A DNA stretch of 23,446 nucleotides from an uncultured Clostridia bacterium (GTDB taxonomy: Bacteria > Bacillota > Clostridia > UBA1381): positions 29,468 through 52,913 of the forward strand of contig CAJTUY010000003.1 of NCBI GenBank assembly GCA_910579415.1, written 5' to 3'. A model generated the notes under the pieces. The model did no database searches. It saw only the letters and a program-made list of their open reading frames with translations, and was not told the origin of the DNA. How positions within the stretch are numbered: the first letter of the stretch is position 1; each line of letters opens with the position of its first letter. Of this stretch, positions 1 through 7,576 are shown piece after piece. Both the position numbers and the translations under genes were made by a program.

Positions 1-332
1 TGGAGGAGCTTCTAACGGTATTAAACCTGAAGGAACGACGCAATCATCTGCCATCTGAGCTGTCAGGAGGACAACAGCAAAGAGCTGCAATCGGCAGAGC
101 GTTAATTACACGTCCCGCGCTTATATTGGCGGATGAGCCGACAGGAAACCTTGACACGCAGAACAGCAGCGAGGTTATCGCGCTTTTAAGAGAAGCGTCA
201 AGAAAATACGCGCAGACAATCATTATGATTACTCATAACCGTTCCATTGCCGCCTCTGCCGACCGTGTGCTGAATGTGTCAGACGGCGTGCTTACGGATT
301 TGGGAGGTGTCAGCAATGAAAAGCTATCTTGA
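1..332 (+). CDS. ABC transporter ATP-binding protein, C-terminal part (5' truncated by window edge)
   Basis: This is the C-terminal half of an ATPase that would power the two FtsX-type permeases downstream. Reading in frame from base 3, the sequence shows the ABC signature LSGGQQQRAAIGRAL, then a Walker B segment LILADEPTGNLD with its D-loop, then the switch histidine in MITHNR. The ADEPTGNLD form is typical of the MacB/LolD/BceA-like subfamily that pairs with FtsX permeases. Walker A lies outside the window. The stop codon TGA at 330-332 lies inside the next gene, which starts at 316, so the two overlap by 17 bases and are probably translationally coupled. The substrate cannot be read from this fragment; family members serve peptide or lipid export, antimicrobial-peptide resistance or lipoprotein release. 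The family call is firm, the role is inference. Confidence 0.93.
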   Translation, partial: EELLTVLNLKERRNHLPSELSGGQQQRAAIGRALITRPALILADEPTGNLDTQNSSEVIALLREASRKYAQTIIMITHNRSIAASADRVLNVSDGVLTDLGGVSNEKLS

Positions 333-2628
333 TTTAATTCCCCAAAGCGCAAGGGTACACAGAAAACAGAACCGTCTGACGCTTATATGTATAGTTCTGG
401 CGGTTTTTCTTGTAACCGTAATTTTTTCGATAACAGATGTGTGGGTATCATCCGAAAAGAAAGCAATGCTTAAAAAGCACGGAGATTATCATATTGTTGT
501 GAGCGGCATTGACGCGCAGACGGCGGAAAATATCGGAAGCCGCAGCGAGGTTTCATCAAGCGCGCGGTATGGCAATATAAATGATGCGACCAGAGACGAC
601 TACTATATTAACGGAAAAATGGCAGTTATTAACGGCACTGAGCCGTCGTATATATCGGATATCCGCAAATACAGCGTTGAGGGTGAATACCCTCAAAATG
701 ACAGCGAGGTAATGCTAAGCTCGGCATTAAGCGATAGCTTTAATATCGGCGACAGCGTTACGATAAATACGCCGTCGGGTGATTTTGCCTATACCGTTTC
801 CGGCTTCTGCGATGACAGCGTGGAAACAGGAAACAGAACAGTATTTTATGCATACACAGATATGACGGTGTTTGAGAAGTTATGCTCAGTAAATAATATT
901 GAATACTCACCCGAATACTATATTCAGTTCAGCGAAAACACTAAGGTAAAAAAAGCTGTTGCGGATATAAAGACGCAGTACGGTTTATCGGACGAAAATA
1001 TTGACGAAAACATAGCCGTTCTCGGTTTGTCGGGGCAAAGCACAAAACAGCAAATGGCAGGACTTTATCCGCTTGCGGCAGCACTGTTTATATTTATTTT
1101 AATTGCCGGTTCACTAATGATTTCAAGCTGCATGAACAGCAATGTAGCTCAAAGGACGAAGTTTTTCGGTATGCTCCGCTGTATTGGTGCGAGCAAAAAG
1201 CAGATTATCCGATTTGTGCGTCTTGAGGCGCTGAATTGGTGCAAGACCGCCATTCCGATAGGCTGCGGCATAGGTATCGGGGTGACTTGGATTTTATGTA
1301 AAATTCTAAGATATTTAGTTGGCGGTGAATTTGCGGACTTTCAGTTTAAATTAAGTATTATAGGCATTGTGTGCGGAATCGCCGTAGGACTTATCAGCGT
1401 GCTTATCGCCGCACATTCTCCGGCAAAACGCGCGGCGCGGGTTTCGCCCGTTGCCGCAGTATCAGGCAATACAGATGAAACAAAGGGGATTTCTCACGCG
1501 GCAAACACAAGGATTTTCAAGGTTGAAACAGCTCTCGGCGTAAATCACGCTACCTCGTCAAAGAAAAATCTTGTGCTTATGACGATGTCTTTTGCGTTTA
1601 CGATTTTGTTGTTTTTCAGCTTTTTTGCCGCACTTGATTTTGCAAATGCGCTTATGCCGTCGTCAAAGGATTTCACAAGTGACGTCGCCGTTTCGAGCGT
1701 AAACTTTGCTAATGATATTGATAAAAGTGTTAAATCACAGATGGAGCAGGTTGAGGGAGTTGACAAGGTATTCTCAAACTCCTTCCGGCTTGATGCGCCT
1801 GCGGAAATTAACGGAAACGAGGCTGTCGTAGACTTGATTTCTTATGATGACAATTTATTTGCAGTGGATAAAAAAAATATTTCCGCCGGCGATATATCAA
1901 AGGTTTACGGAGATTCGCATTACGCGCTTACCGCTTTTAACGAGGGCAGCCGCCTTAATGTCGGCGATAAAATCAAATTGGGAAGTGAAGAGCTTGAAAT
2001 TGCGGCGGTCAGCGCACAAAGTATAATGGGCGGCTCAAATCCGCTTATATATGTTTCGGAGGAGACCTTTAAGCGGCTTACCGGCGAGGAAAATTATATA
2101 CTCCTTAATGTAATGCTTGGCAAAGACGCGACTGACGCGACCGTAAACGAGCTTAAATCTATTTCGGGCGATAACGAGTTTACGGACAGGCGTGAAGAAA
2201 ATCAAACGACCAACTCCTCGTTCTGGGTATTCCATATAGCGGCTTACGCATTTTTGGCGATTGTTGCACTGATTACGATTTTCAATATTATGAACAGTAT
2301 TTCAATGAGCGTGTCGGCAAGAATAAAGCAGTACGGCGCAATGCGCGCTGTCGGAATGAGCATAAGGCAGCTTACGAAAATGATTAAAGCCGAAGCGGTA
2401 ACGTATGCCGTATGCGGACTGATTATAGGCTGCATATCGGGGCTTTCAATGCACTATCTGATGACGAAGAAGCTCATAATAGACCATTTCGGCGGAGCGT
2501 GGAGTGTTCCGCTTGCAGGAATCGCAATAGTGCTTGCGATTGTCGCGCTGGCGGTTATAGCAGCGGTACATGTGCCGTCAAAGAGAATTAAAGACCTTTC
2601 CATAACTGACACCATTCAGGCGCAGTAA
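316..2628 (+). CDS. FtsX-like ABC transporter permease (first of tandem pair)
   Basis: A 770-residue membrane protein of duplicated FtsX architecture. One membrane segment near residues 21-43 is followed by a large extracytoplasmic domain, then three membrane segments around 250-385. A fifth segment (about 420-445) leads to a second extracytoplasmic domain and three C-terminal segments. Cytoplasmic motifs typical of FtsX domains are visible: FGMLRCIGASKKQI in the first half and YGAMRAVGMSIRQLTKM in the second. I chose the ATG at 316 because GGGAGG (302-307) sits 8 bases upstream and because its N-terminus MKSYLDLIPQSARV matches the downstream paralogue MKSYLSLIPISARV. The longer frame from 274 has no such support. 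It overlaps the ATPase gene and is followed 14 bases later by its paralogue, so all three form one operon. The substrate is unknown. Confidence 0.93.
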   Translation: MKSYLDLIPQSARVHRKQNRLTLICIVLAVFLVTVIFSITDVWVSSEKKAMLKKHGDYHIVVSGIDAQTAENIGSRSEVSSSARYGNINDATRDDYYINGKMAVINGTEPSYISDIRKYSVEGEYPQNDSEVMLSSALSDSFNIGDSVTINTPSGDFAYTVSGFCDDSVETGNRTVFYAYTDMTVFEKLCSVNNIEYSPEYYIQFSENTKVKKAVADIKTQYGLSDENIDENIAVLGLSGQSTKQQMAGLYPLAAALFIFILIAGSLMISSCMNSNVAQRTKFFGMLRCIGASKKQIIRFVRLEALNWCKTAIPIGCGIGIGVTWILCKILRYLVGGEFADFQFKLSIIGIVCGIAVGLISVLIAAHSPAKRAARVSPVAAVSGNTDETKGISHAANTRIFKVETALGVNHATSSKKNLVLMTMSFAFTILLFFSFFAALDFANALMPSSKDFTSDVAVSSVNFANDIDKSVKSQMEQVEGVDKVFSNSFRLDAPAEINGNEAVVDLISYDDNLFAVDKKNISAGDISKVYGDSHYALTAFNEGSRLNVGDKIKLGSEELEIAAVSAQSIMGGSNPLIYVSEETFKRLTGEENYILLNVMLGKDATDATVNELKSISGDNEFTDRREENQTTNSSFWVFHIAAYAFLAIVALITIFNIMNSISMSVSARIKQYGAMRAVGMSIRQLTKMIKAEAVTYAVCGLIIGCISGLSMHYLMTKKLIIDHFGGAWSVPLAGIAIVLAIVALAVIAAVHVPSKRIKDLSITDTIQAQ

Positions 2629-2642
2629 GGGAGGCGGTTATT

Positions 2643-5000
2643 ATGAAAAGTTATTTAAGTCTAATCCCGATTTCTGCGCGGGTAAGAAAAAAGCAGAATA
2701 AAATGACGGTTATCTGTATTGTTCTCGCTGTGTTTCTTGTAACTGCTATATTCTCTATGGCGGACATGGAGCTGAGAAGTCAGAAAATCCGCGCGATTTC
2801 CGATTACGGCAACTGGCATATAACGCTGAAAAACATATCTGAGAACGATGCGGAGCTTATAAGCCAAAGAAACGATGTTGAGGCGTCCGCATGGTATGCC
2901 GCGCTGAATTTCCGCCTGAAGGACGATTACTATATAAACTCAAAACGTACCGCGATATGCGGTATTGAAAGAGCGATTGCCGAGAATATTTTATCAGACA
3001 GTATTACAGAAGGCGAATACCCAAATAACGACAACGAAATATTGCTTACAGAAAACGCAAAGGACAGCCTTAATGTAAAAATAGGCGACAGCGTAATCTT
3101 GAAAACTCCGGGAGGAGAGAAGGAATTTACAGTGTCGGGCTTTGAAACTTCAACGGCAATGGTAAATAAAACAGACGCGGTTGTAACGCTTATGCCGCTG
3201 AACAGCTACCGGCAGTTTTATTCCGAAGCGACGGAAACAGAACTTGAGGACTCTGACAAAGTGTACTATGTACAATTTAAAGAAAACCGCAATATCAAAA
3301 AAGCAATTGCGAATATACAGGAAATGTTTCATTTGACAGATGAACAAATCGGGCAAAATACTGCTCTTTTAGGTGTTATGGGAATGAGCAGTGATTCGTA
3401 TATGCTTGGTTTGTACGTTGCGGCGGCGGTGTTGTTTCTGCTTGTGCTTATAGCGGGCGTCCTTATGATTGCAAGCAGTATGAACAGTAATATTGCCGAG
3501 AGAACGGAATTTTTCGGTATGATGAGATGTACGGGAGCAAGCAAGAAACAGATTATGCGTTTTGTGCGGCTGGAGGCTCTGAATTGGTGCAGGACAGCTA
3601 TTCCGGCAGGCGTTGCGCTCGGCGTCGTAATAACCTGCGCGCTGTGTGCTATGCTTAAATTTTTGAGCGGAAGATATTTTGGCGATATGCCCGTATTTGC
3701 CGTAAGTATAGGCGGAATTGCAGCAGGAATTGCCGTCGGGCTTCTTACCGTACTTTTAGCGGCGCAGTCGCCTGCAAAACGCGCTTCAAGGGTTTCGCCT
3801 ATGGCGGCTGTATCGGGTAACGCAGACGGTACGGGAAATATAAAGCATTCCTTGAATACGGGAATGTTAAGGGTAGAAACTACGCTTGGAATAAACCATG
3901 CGGTATGCAGCAAAAAGAATTTCCTGCTTATGGTCGGTTCATTCGCGCTAAGCGTAGTATTGTTTCTTTCGTTTTCAGCACTTATCACCTTTATGAACCA
4001 TGCTGTTACGCCTTTAAAGCCATATACTCCCGATTTGTCGATAGTATGTGAGGACAGCTCGTGCCGGATTGACAAGACGCTTGCAGATAAAATTTCGGGA
4101 ATGAACGGCGTAAAACGCGTATACGGCAGAAGCTTTGCATACGATATACCTGCAAAAATCGGCGGTACGGATAAAAAGGTAACTCTTATTTCATATGAAA
4201 GTAATCAGTTTAACTGGATTGACGAAAATGGTTGGGCAAACGACAGGATAGGTCTTGAAAAGACTGCAAAGGATACGGGCGAAGGTAATGTACTGATGGT
4301 GTACAGCCCTGAAATTGATGTAAACGCGGGCGATACTATCACGACAAGTATTGGTGATTTGACGGCTGCGGGTATTGTCGCTCACGTACCGTTTGACCGT
4401 TCGGACGGTGAGGAAACTCTGATTTGCTCTGAGAAGCTTTTCAATAAGCTCACAGGAACAGATAAATACACGATTATTGACATTCAGGTGAACAAGTCGG
4501 TAACAGATGAGGAGGTAAATGCAATACGCTCCCTGTCTGAGGGATATTTGTTCTCCGACAACAGGCTTGCCAATAAAGAAGCCAGAGGCGCGTACTATTC
4601 CTTTGCGCTGTTTGTTTACGGCTTTTTGGCGGTTATTGCAATGATTGCGGTGTTTAATATAGTGAACAGTATTTCAATGAGCGTGTCCGCAAGAATTAAG
4701 CAGTATGGCTCAATGCGCGCTATCGGCATGAGTATACGTCAGCTTACAAAAATGGTTACGGCAGAAGCGGTAACGTATGCGGTATGCGGCTGTATTGCAG
4801 GGTGTGCGTTGGGACTTCCTTTGCATAAGCTCCTGTATGGCCGGCTTGTAACCGCGCATTGGGGCGATATGTGGTCACTTCCTGTTTCGGCGATTTCGGT
4901 AATACTTTTAATTGTAGCCATGTCCTGTATTGCGGCTGTATATTCGCCGTCCAGACGGATAAGGAATATGGCGGTTACGGAAACTATAAATGAATTGTAA
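2643..5000 (+). CDS. FtsX-like ABC transporter permease (second of tandem pair)
   Basis: A 785-residue paralogue of the preceding permease with the same eight-membrane-segment, two-ectodomain plan. The two proteins are close throughout the membrane and cytoplasmic parts (for example FGMMRCTGASKKQIMRFVRL against FGMLRCIGASKKQIIRFVRL) and much more different in the extracytoplasmic domains. That is the pattern expected after a tandem duplication followed by divergence of the ligand-facing parts. The start is set by AAGGGAGG at 2627-2634, eight bases before the ATG. With a single ATPase gene upstream, the simplest reading is a heterodimeric permease sharing one ATPase, but two separate homodimeric pumps cannot be excluded. 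A strong hairpin terminator follows at 5018-5054. Confidence 0.93.
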   Translation: MKSYLSLIPISARVRKKQNKMTVICIVLAVFLVTAIFSMADMELRSQKIRAISDYGNWHITLKNISENDAELISQRNDVEASAWYAALNFRLKDDYYINSKRTAICGIERAIAENILSDSITEGEYPNNDNEILLTENAKDSLNVKIGDSVILKTPGGEKEFTVSGFETSTAMVNKTDAVVTLMPLNSYRQFYSEATETELEDSDKVYYVQFKENRNIKKAIANIQEMFHLTDEQIGQNTALLGVMGMSSDSYMLGLYVAAAVLFLLVLIAGVLMIASSMNSNIAERTEFFGMMRCTGASKKQIMRFVRLEALNWCRTAIPAGVALGVVITCALCAMLKFLSGRYFGDMPVFAVSIGGIAAGIAVGLLTVLLAAQSPAKRASRVSPMAAVSGNADGTGNIKHSLNTGMLRVETTLGINHAVCSKKNFLLMVGSFALSVVLFLSFSALITFMNHAVTPLKPYTPDLSIVCEDSSCRIDKTLADKISGMNGVKRVYGRSFAYDIPAKIGGTDKKVTLISYESNQFNWIDENGWANDRIGLEKTAKDTGEGNVLMVYSPEIDVNAGDTITTSIGDLTAAGIVAHVPFDRSDGEETLICSEKLFNKLTGTDKYTIIDIQVNKSVTDEEVNAIRSLSEGYLFSDNRLANKEARGAYYSFALFVYGFLAVIAMIAVFNIVNSISMSVSARIKQYGSMRAIGMSIRQLTKMVTAEAVTYAVCGCIAGCALGLPLHKLLYGRLVTAHWGDMWSLPVSAISVILLIVAMSCIAAVYSPSRRIRNMAVTETINEL

Positions 5001-5017
5001 TAAAATATTGAGAATAA

Positions 5018-5054
5018 AAAAAGCTCTGTCATTCAGTAAATGACAGAGCTTTTT
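5018..5054. terminator. Bidirectional intrinsic terminator between ABC operon and EamA gene
   Basis: A perfect 16-base-pair stem (5018-5033 with 5039-5054) has a five-base loop. The arm ends are runs of A and T, so the hairpin is followed by a T tract on either strand. It lies between two converging genes and would end both transcripts. Confidence 0.93.
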
Positions 5055-5065
5055 AAACGCAGATT

Positions 5066-5989
5066 TTATTTTTTTGCCTTGTTTATTATAAATATTCCGA
5101 AGCAGACAAGGACAAGTGCGATTAAACCCTGTATGCCGAAAGCCTGATTTTTTTCGCCGAGAAATATTGCCGACAGCAGCACACCGAACATCGGATTGGT
5201 AAAGCCGAATACAGTGACTTTTCCGACAGGATTATGCTTCAGCAAAATCCCCCATACAGTATATGCGACTGAAGAAATCATTGCGAGGTATATAAGCAGC
5301 AGCGTCGAATTTAATGTGAAGCCTGTTATTCTGCCGCCTGCAATAAGTCCTGCGGCGGTCATTACCGCGCCGCCCAGAAAAAACTGATAGCCGCTCAGTA
5401 CAACGGGATTTTCCTCCTGCGAATACTTCTTAATCATACCCGATGACAGCGCATAAGCTGCCGCTGAAATAAGTATTGCGCCTTCACCCAAGAATGACAT
5501 GTTCATATCAATTCCGTTTCCCGTCAAATTGATAATAACAATACCCAAAAAGCCTGATATACAGCCTATAAGCTTAACCCATGTCATTTTTTCATATTTA
5601 AAAATCAATACTGCAAACAGTATTGCCAAGAATACATTTGAACCGTTTATAATAGCCGCTTTCACGCCTGATGTGTGAGCGTGACCTATGTAGAAAAATA
5701 CATACTGCAAAATAGTCTGTACCATTGCGAGCTTTACTATTGACGGTATGGATTTCTTTTTCGGAACAAGCGTTTTTTTGCTTAAAAGACTGCCGAAAAG
5801 GATTGTAAGAATACCTGCAAGTACAAACCTTATACCTGCGAATAATATCTGTGAAGCGGTATCGCCCGATGCGATATTAAAAAGCTCGTATCCTATTTTA
5901 ATAGACGGTGTAGCGCTGCCCCATAAAATACAGCATAAAATTGCCAGCGCGCATACAACCGGTGTTTTCGTAAGTGTGTTTTTATTCAT
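5066..5989 (-). CDS. DMT superfamily (EamA domain) transporter
   Basis: A 307-residue inner-membrane permease with about ten hydrophobic segments arranged as two EamA repeats (roughly residues 10-145 and 155-303). The N-terminal segment has LWGSATPSIKIGY, typical of the first EamA helix, and the protein ends in a lysine-rich tail (INKAKK). The length fits the family norm of about 300. EamA proteins export or import small metabolites such as amino acids or nucleotide-related compounds; the substrate is not predictable from sequence. The ATG at 5989 is preceded on the minus strand by a G-run (complement of 5998-6002) about eight bases upstream. It has its own promoter (6023-6051) and is separated from the upstream XRE gene by a terminator, so it is probably monocistronic. 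Confidence 0.9.
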   Translation of the reverse strand: MNKNTLTKTPVVCALAILCCILWGSATPSIKIGYELFNIASGDTASQILFAGIRFVLAGILTILFGSLLSKKTLVPKKKSIPSIVKLAMVQTILQYVFFYIGHAHTSGVKAAIINGSNVFLAILFAVLIFKYEKMTWVKLIGCISGFLGIVIINLTGNGIDMNMSFLGEGAILISAAAYALSSGMIKKYSQEENPVVLSGYQFFLGGAVMTAAGLIAGGRITGFTLNSTLLLIYLAMISSVAYTVWGILLKHNPVGKVTVFGFTNPMFGVLLSAIFLGEKNQAFGIQGLIALVLVCFGIFIINKAKK

Positions 5990-6022
5990 TATTAAAACCC
6001 CCAGAGTAAAAATATCTACATA

Positions 6023-6051
6023 AGTATAACATAAATATTTGATTAAGACAA
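6023..6051 (-). promoter_or_regulatory. Predicted SigA promoter of the EamA gene
   Basis: On the minus strand TTGTCT (complement of 6046-6051) and TATACT (complement of 6023-6028) are separated by exactly 17 bases, about 33 bases before the start codon of the EamA gene. Confidence 0.6.
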
Positions 6052-6054
6052 TAT

Positions 6055-6080
6055 AAAAAAGCAGTTTGATAAAAACTGCT
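6055..6080 (-). terminator. Intrinsic terminator of the XRE regulator gene
   Basis: On the minus strand an eight-base-pair stem AGCAGTTT/AAACTGCT (6073-6080 with 6060-6067) has a five-base loop and runs into TTTTTT (complement of 6055-6060). It begins three bases after the stop codon of the XRE gene and separates it from the EamA gene. Confidence 0.85.
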
Positions 6081-6082
6081 GC

Positions 6083-6319
6083 CTATTTTGTCAGTTTGCG
6101 AAAATCAAGCAACTGGCTTTCTGTGATTTCAAGAGCCTGCGCCAGACGGCATATTTTATCAAACGTAACTCCCGTAAACAGGTTTGGGTTTTCAAGCTTT
6201 CGTATTGTTGAAATACTTATATCCGCTTTTTCCGCCAGTTTTTCCTGAGTCATCAGTCTTAATTTTCTGTAATATGCAATATTTAATCCTAATGCTATTA
6301 GTTTTTCACTGTAAGTCAT
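6083..6319 (-). CDS. Small XRE-family helix-turn-helix regulator
   Basis: A 78-residue DNA-binding protein made almost entirely of one HTH_3/XRE domain. The core TQEKLAEKADISISTIRKLE covers helices 2 and 3 of the fold, followed by TFDKICRLAQALEI, typical of helices 4 and 5. There is no second domain for ligand binding or dimerisation. I placed the start at the ATG (complement of 6317-6319), which has AAAGG about ten bases upstream; a longer frame reaching to 6373 adds residues without homology to the domain. The gene stands alone between a terminator and a divergent intergenic region that holds a near-perfect direct repeat and a candidate small RNA. Auto-regulation through that repeat is inference. 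Confidence 0.85.
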   Translation of the reverse strand: MTYSEKLIALGLNIAYYRKLRLMTQEKLAEKADISISTIRKLENPNLFTGVTFDKICRLAQALEITESQLLDFRKLTK

Positions 6320-6383
6320 ATCTGTTACCTTTATTATTCCTTTTATATATTTAAGTATATAACAAAATAACAATATTAAACAT

Positions 6384-6441
6384 ACCTTACAAATGATAAA
6401 ATAATCAATGAGAATGACTATTTACACTTTACAAATGATAA
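6384..6441. repeat. Direct repeat pair, possible operator of the XRE regulator
   Basis: Two copies of AC(C/T)TTACAAATGATAA lie at 6384-6399 and 6426-6441, identical at 15 of 16 positions and 42 bases apart, close to four helical turns. The second copy covers the -35 box (6428-6433) of the predicted promoter of the small RNA candidate. The first copy places a TTGTAA on the minus strand at a position usable as the -35 of the XRE gene, with only a weak -10. Placement beside an XRE gene suggests an operator; this is inference. Confidence 0.55.
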
Positions 6442-6456
6442 TTTATGTGTTAAAAT
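6428..6456 (+). promoter_or_regulatory. Predicted promoter of the small RNA candidate
   Basis: TTTACA (6428-6433) and TAAAAT (6451-6456) are exactly 17 bases apart, predicting a start near 6462-6464. A second -10-like box, TATAAT at 6456-6461, has no good -35 at normal spacing and would start inside the first hairpin. No protein-coding gene follows on this strand. Confidence 0.5.
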
Positions 6457-6461
6457 ATAAT

Positions 6462-6545
6462 CCGTAAAGAGAATCTCCCCCCAAAACGGTTCTCTTTAAA
6501 CGGAACGGAGGTATAGTATAATCTATGCCTTCTTTTTATTTTTTT
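6462..6545 (+). ncRNA. Candidate small RNA with C-rich loop and intrinsic terminator
   Basis: About 84 bases between a predicted promoter (6428-6456) and a terminator form two hairpins. Hairpin 1 pairs AAAGAGAA (6466-6473) with TTCTCTTT (6490-6497), extended by TCCGT/ACGGA (6461-6465 with 6500-6504) across a two-base bulge. Its 16-base loop holds TCTCCCCCC. Hairpin 2 pairs 6507-6516 with 6523-6532 (ten pairs including two G-U) and runs directly into a T-rich tract (6533-6545). Hairpin 2 has a T tract only on the plus strand, so it cannot be the end of holA, whose stop codon it abuts. C-rich loops are a recurring feature of Firmicutes small RNAs that pair with G-rich Shine-Dalgarno regions; that role here is inference. 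I do not recognise it as a named RNA family. Confidence 0.5.
6507..6545 (+). terminator. Intrinsic terminator, plus strand, running into the 3' end of holA
   Basis: A ten-pair stem (6507-6516 with 6523-6532, two G-U pairs, loop TATAAT) is followed by TTTTTATTTTTTT. No plus-strand coding gene precedes it, which is the main reason to propose a non-coding transcript. The T tract overlaps the holA stop codon region. Confidence 0.7.
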
Positions 6546-7573
6546 ATAAAATGAATACATTCTGTGACATACTGTTCCAGTGCAGTCCATTCTTCAATGC
6601 GTCCTTCCTTTATATCGAGGTCAAGCTCGGCAACCCTGCGTACCATCCATACGAGTGCGTCCTCGCTGAAGCCGCGCGCGCTGTCAATATATTTACGGGC
6701 TATAAACGGTGCAACTCCGAGTTCAGTTGCAATTTCCGACTGCGGTGAGGAGGTCATTATTTTTGCATGAAGCATTTTTTCAAATGATGACAGCATTAAA
6801 TACAATATATTAAACGCGCTTTCTTTAACGGTTTTCAGTCCCGAAAGTGTTGACAGGGCTTTATTTACTTTTCCCTCCATAATTGCATCTGTAAGCTCAA
6901 ACACAATCACCTGCATTGATTTTGATACAACGCGGTCAATATCTGTTTTATAAATTTCCTCGTCACAGAAATCGAGAAGCTTTTGAAGCTCATTATTTAT
7001 ATTGCCAAGCCCCGCGTCACACATCGTTACAAGATAATAGGCGTTTTCCTTTGCGATACGTTTTTTTGCGTTAAGGCACTGTTTGATTATCCAGCTTACC
7101 AAATCAGCATCGCTCAGGTAAGAAAATTCAACAGCCGTTCCTGCCTTTACTGCCGCTTTATAAAGAGCGCTTCTTTTATCTACGCTGCTTTCATCAAAAA
7201 TGACAATAGTATCTTCGCTGATGCGTGAGAGCTTTTCTGTCCAGAATTCTTTTTTTTCTTCAGCGCTTGCGCCTCCTGATGTACGTTTTGATGAGAAAAT
7301 TCCGCTGTCTTTTATGTGAATAAGCTTTTTATCGGTCATCATGGGGAAGCTTTCCCAAGCGTTGTCGTACTCGGCAAACGTCACATCCGCGCCCGAAAGA
7401 TATATATGATTAAATTCGGGAAAGCCGCCGTCGGGTACACAGTCAATTATACGCCTGACATAAATATCGCGCAGAAAATTTTCCTCACCGTATAATACAT
7501 ACAGCGGTGAGAGTGTTTTTTCCTTTATCTGCTTTTTAAGCTTCAGCAGGTCTTCTGTTTTTTTCGGTGCCAT
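6536..7573 (-). CDS. holA: DNA polymerase III subunit delta
   Basis: A 345-residue protein matching the delta subunit of the clamp loader, which opens the beta clamp and helps load it on primed DNA. The N-terminus carries the family hallmark PLYVLYGEENFLRDIYVRRI, the degenerate nucleotide-binding region of HolA. Residues of the middle section (IVIFDESSVDKRSALYKA, then VEF and LVSWIIKQ) and the C-terminal collar (SFEKMLHAKI, GVAPFIARKYIDSARGFSEDALVWMVRRVAELDLDIKEG) follow the expected order. Length is normal (about 330-345). The ATG at 7573 has AAGGAGAT about seven bases upstream, inside the end of comEC, and the two genes are only three bases apart. This comEC-holA order is common in Firmicutes. 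rpsT, which often follows, is not present here. Confidence 0.95.
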   Translation of the reverse strand: MAPKKTEDLLKLKKQIKEKTLSPLYVLYGEENFLRDIYVRRIIDCVPDGGFPEFNHIYLSGADVTFAEYDNAWESFPMMTDKKLIHIKDSGIFSSKRTSGGASAEEKKEFWTEKLSRISEDTIVIFDESSVDKRSALYKAAVKAGTAVEFSYLSDADLVSWIIKQCLNAKKRIAKENAYYLVTMCDAGLGNINNELQKLLDFCDEEIYKTDIDRVVSKSMQVIVFELTDAIMEGKVNKALSTLSGLKTVKESAFNILYLMLSSFEKMLHAKIMTSSPQSEIATELGVAPFIARKYIDSARGFSEDALVWMVRRVAELDLDIKEGRIEEWTALEQYVTECIHFIKK

Positions 7574-7576
7574 ATC

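Noticed and set aside
274..315. Longer N-terminus for the first permease
   Set aside because: The paralogue begins exactly at the residue matching the ATG at 316, and GGGAGG is correctly placed for 316. The extension falls inside the ATPase coding sequence.
3329..4075. A 248-codon open frame antisense to the second permease
   Set aside because: Its translation shows no domain, it lies wholly opposite a gene with clear FtsX motifs, and it has no promoter or ribosome binding site of note. It is a by-product of the codon use on the other strand.
6507..6532. Hairpin read as the holA terminator
   Set aside because: On the minus strand the hairpin is not followed by a T run, only by mixed sequence, so it fits the plus strand only. 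No clear holA terminator was found.
6525..6551. Tiny frame MPSFYFFIK inside the plus-strand terminator at the end of the small RNA candidate
   Set aside because: Its GGAGG is 13 bases from the ATG and locked in the terminator stem, and the T tract that encodes the Phe run is better explained as the terminator.
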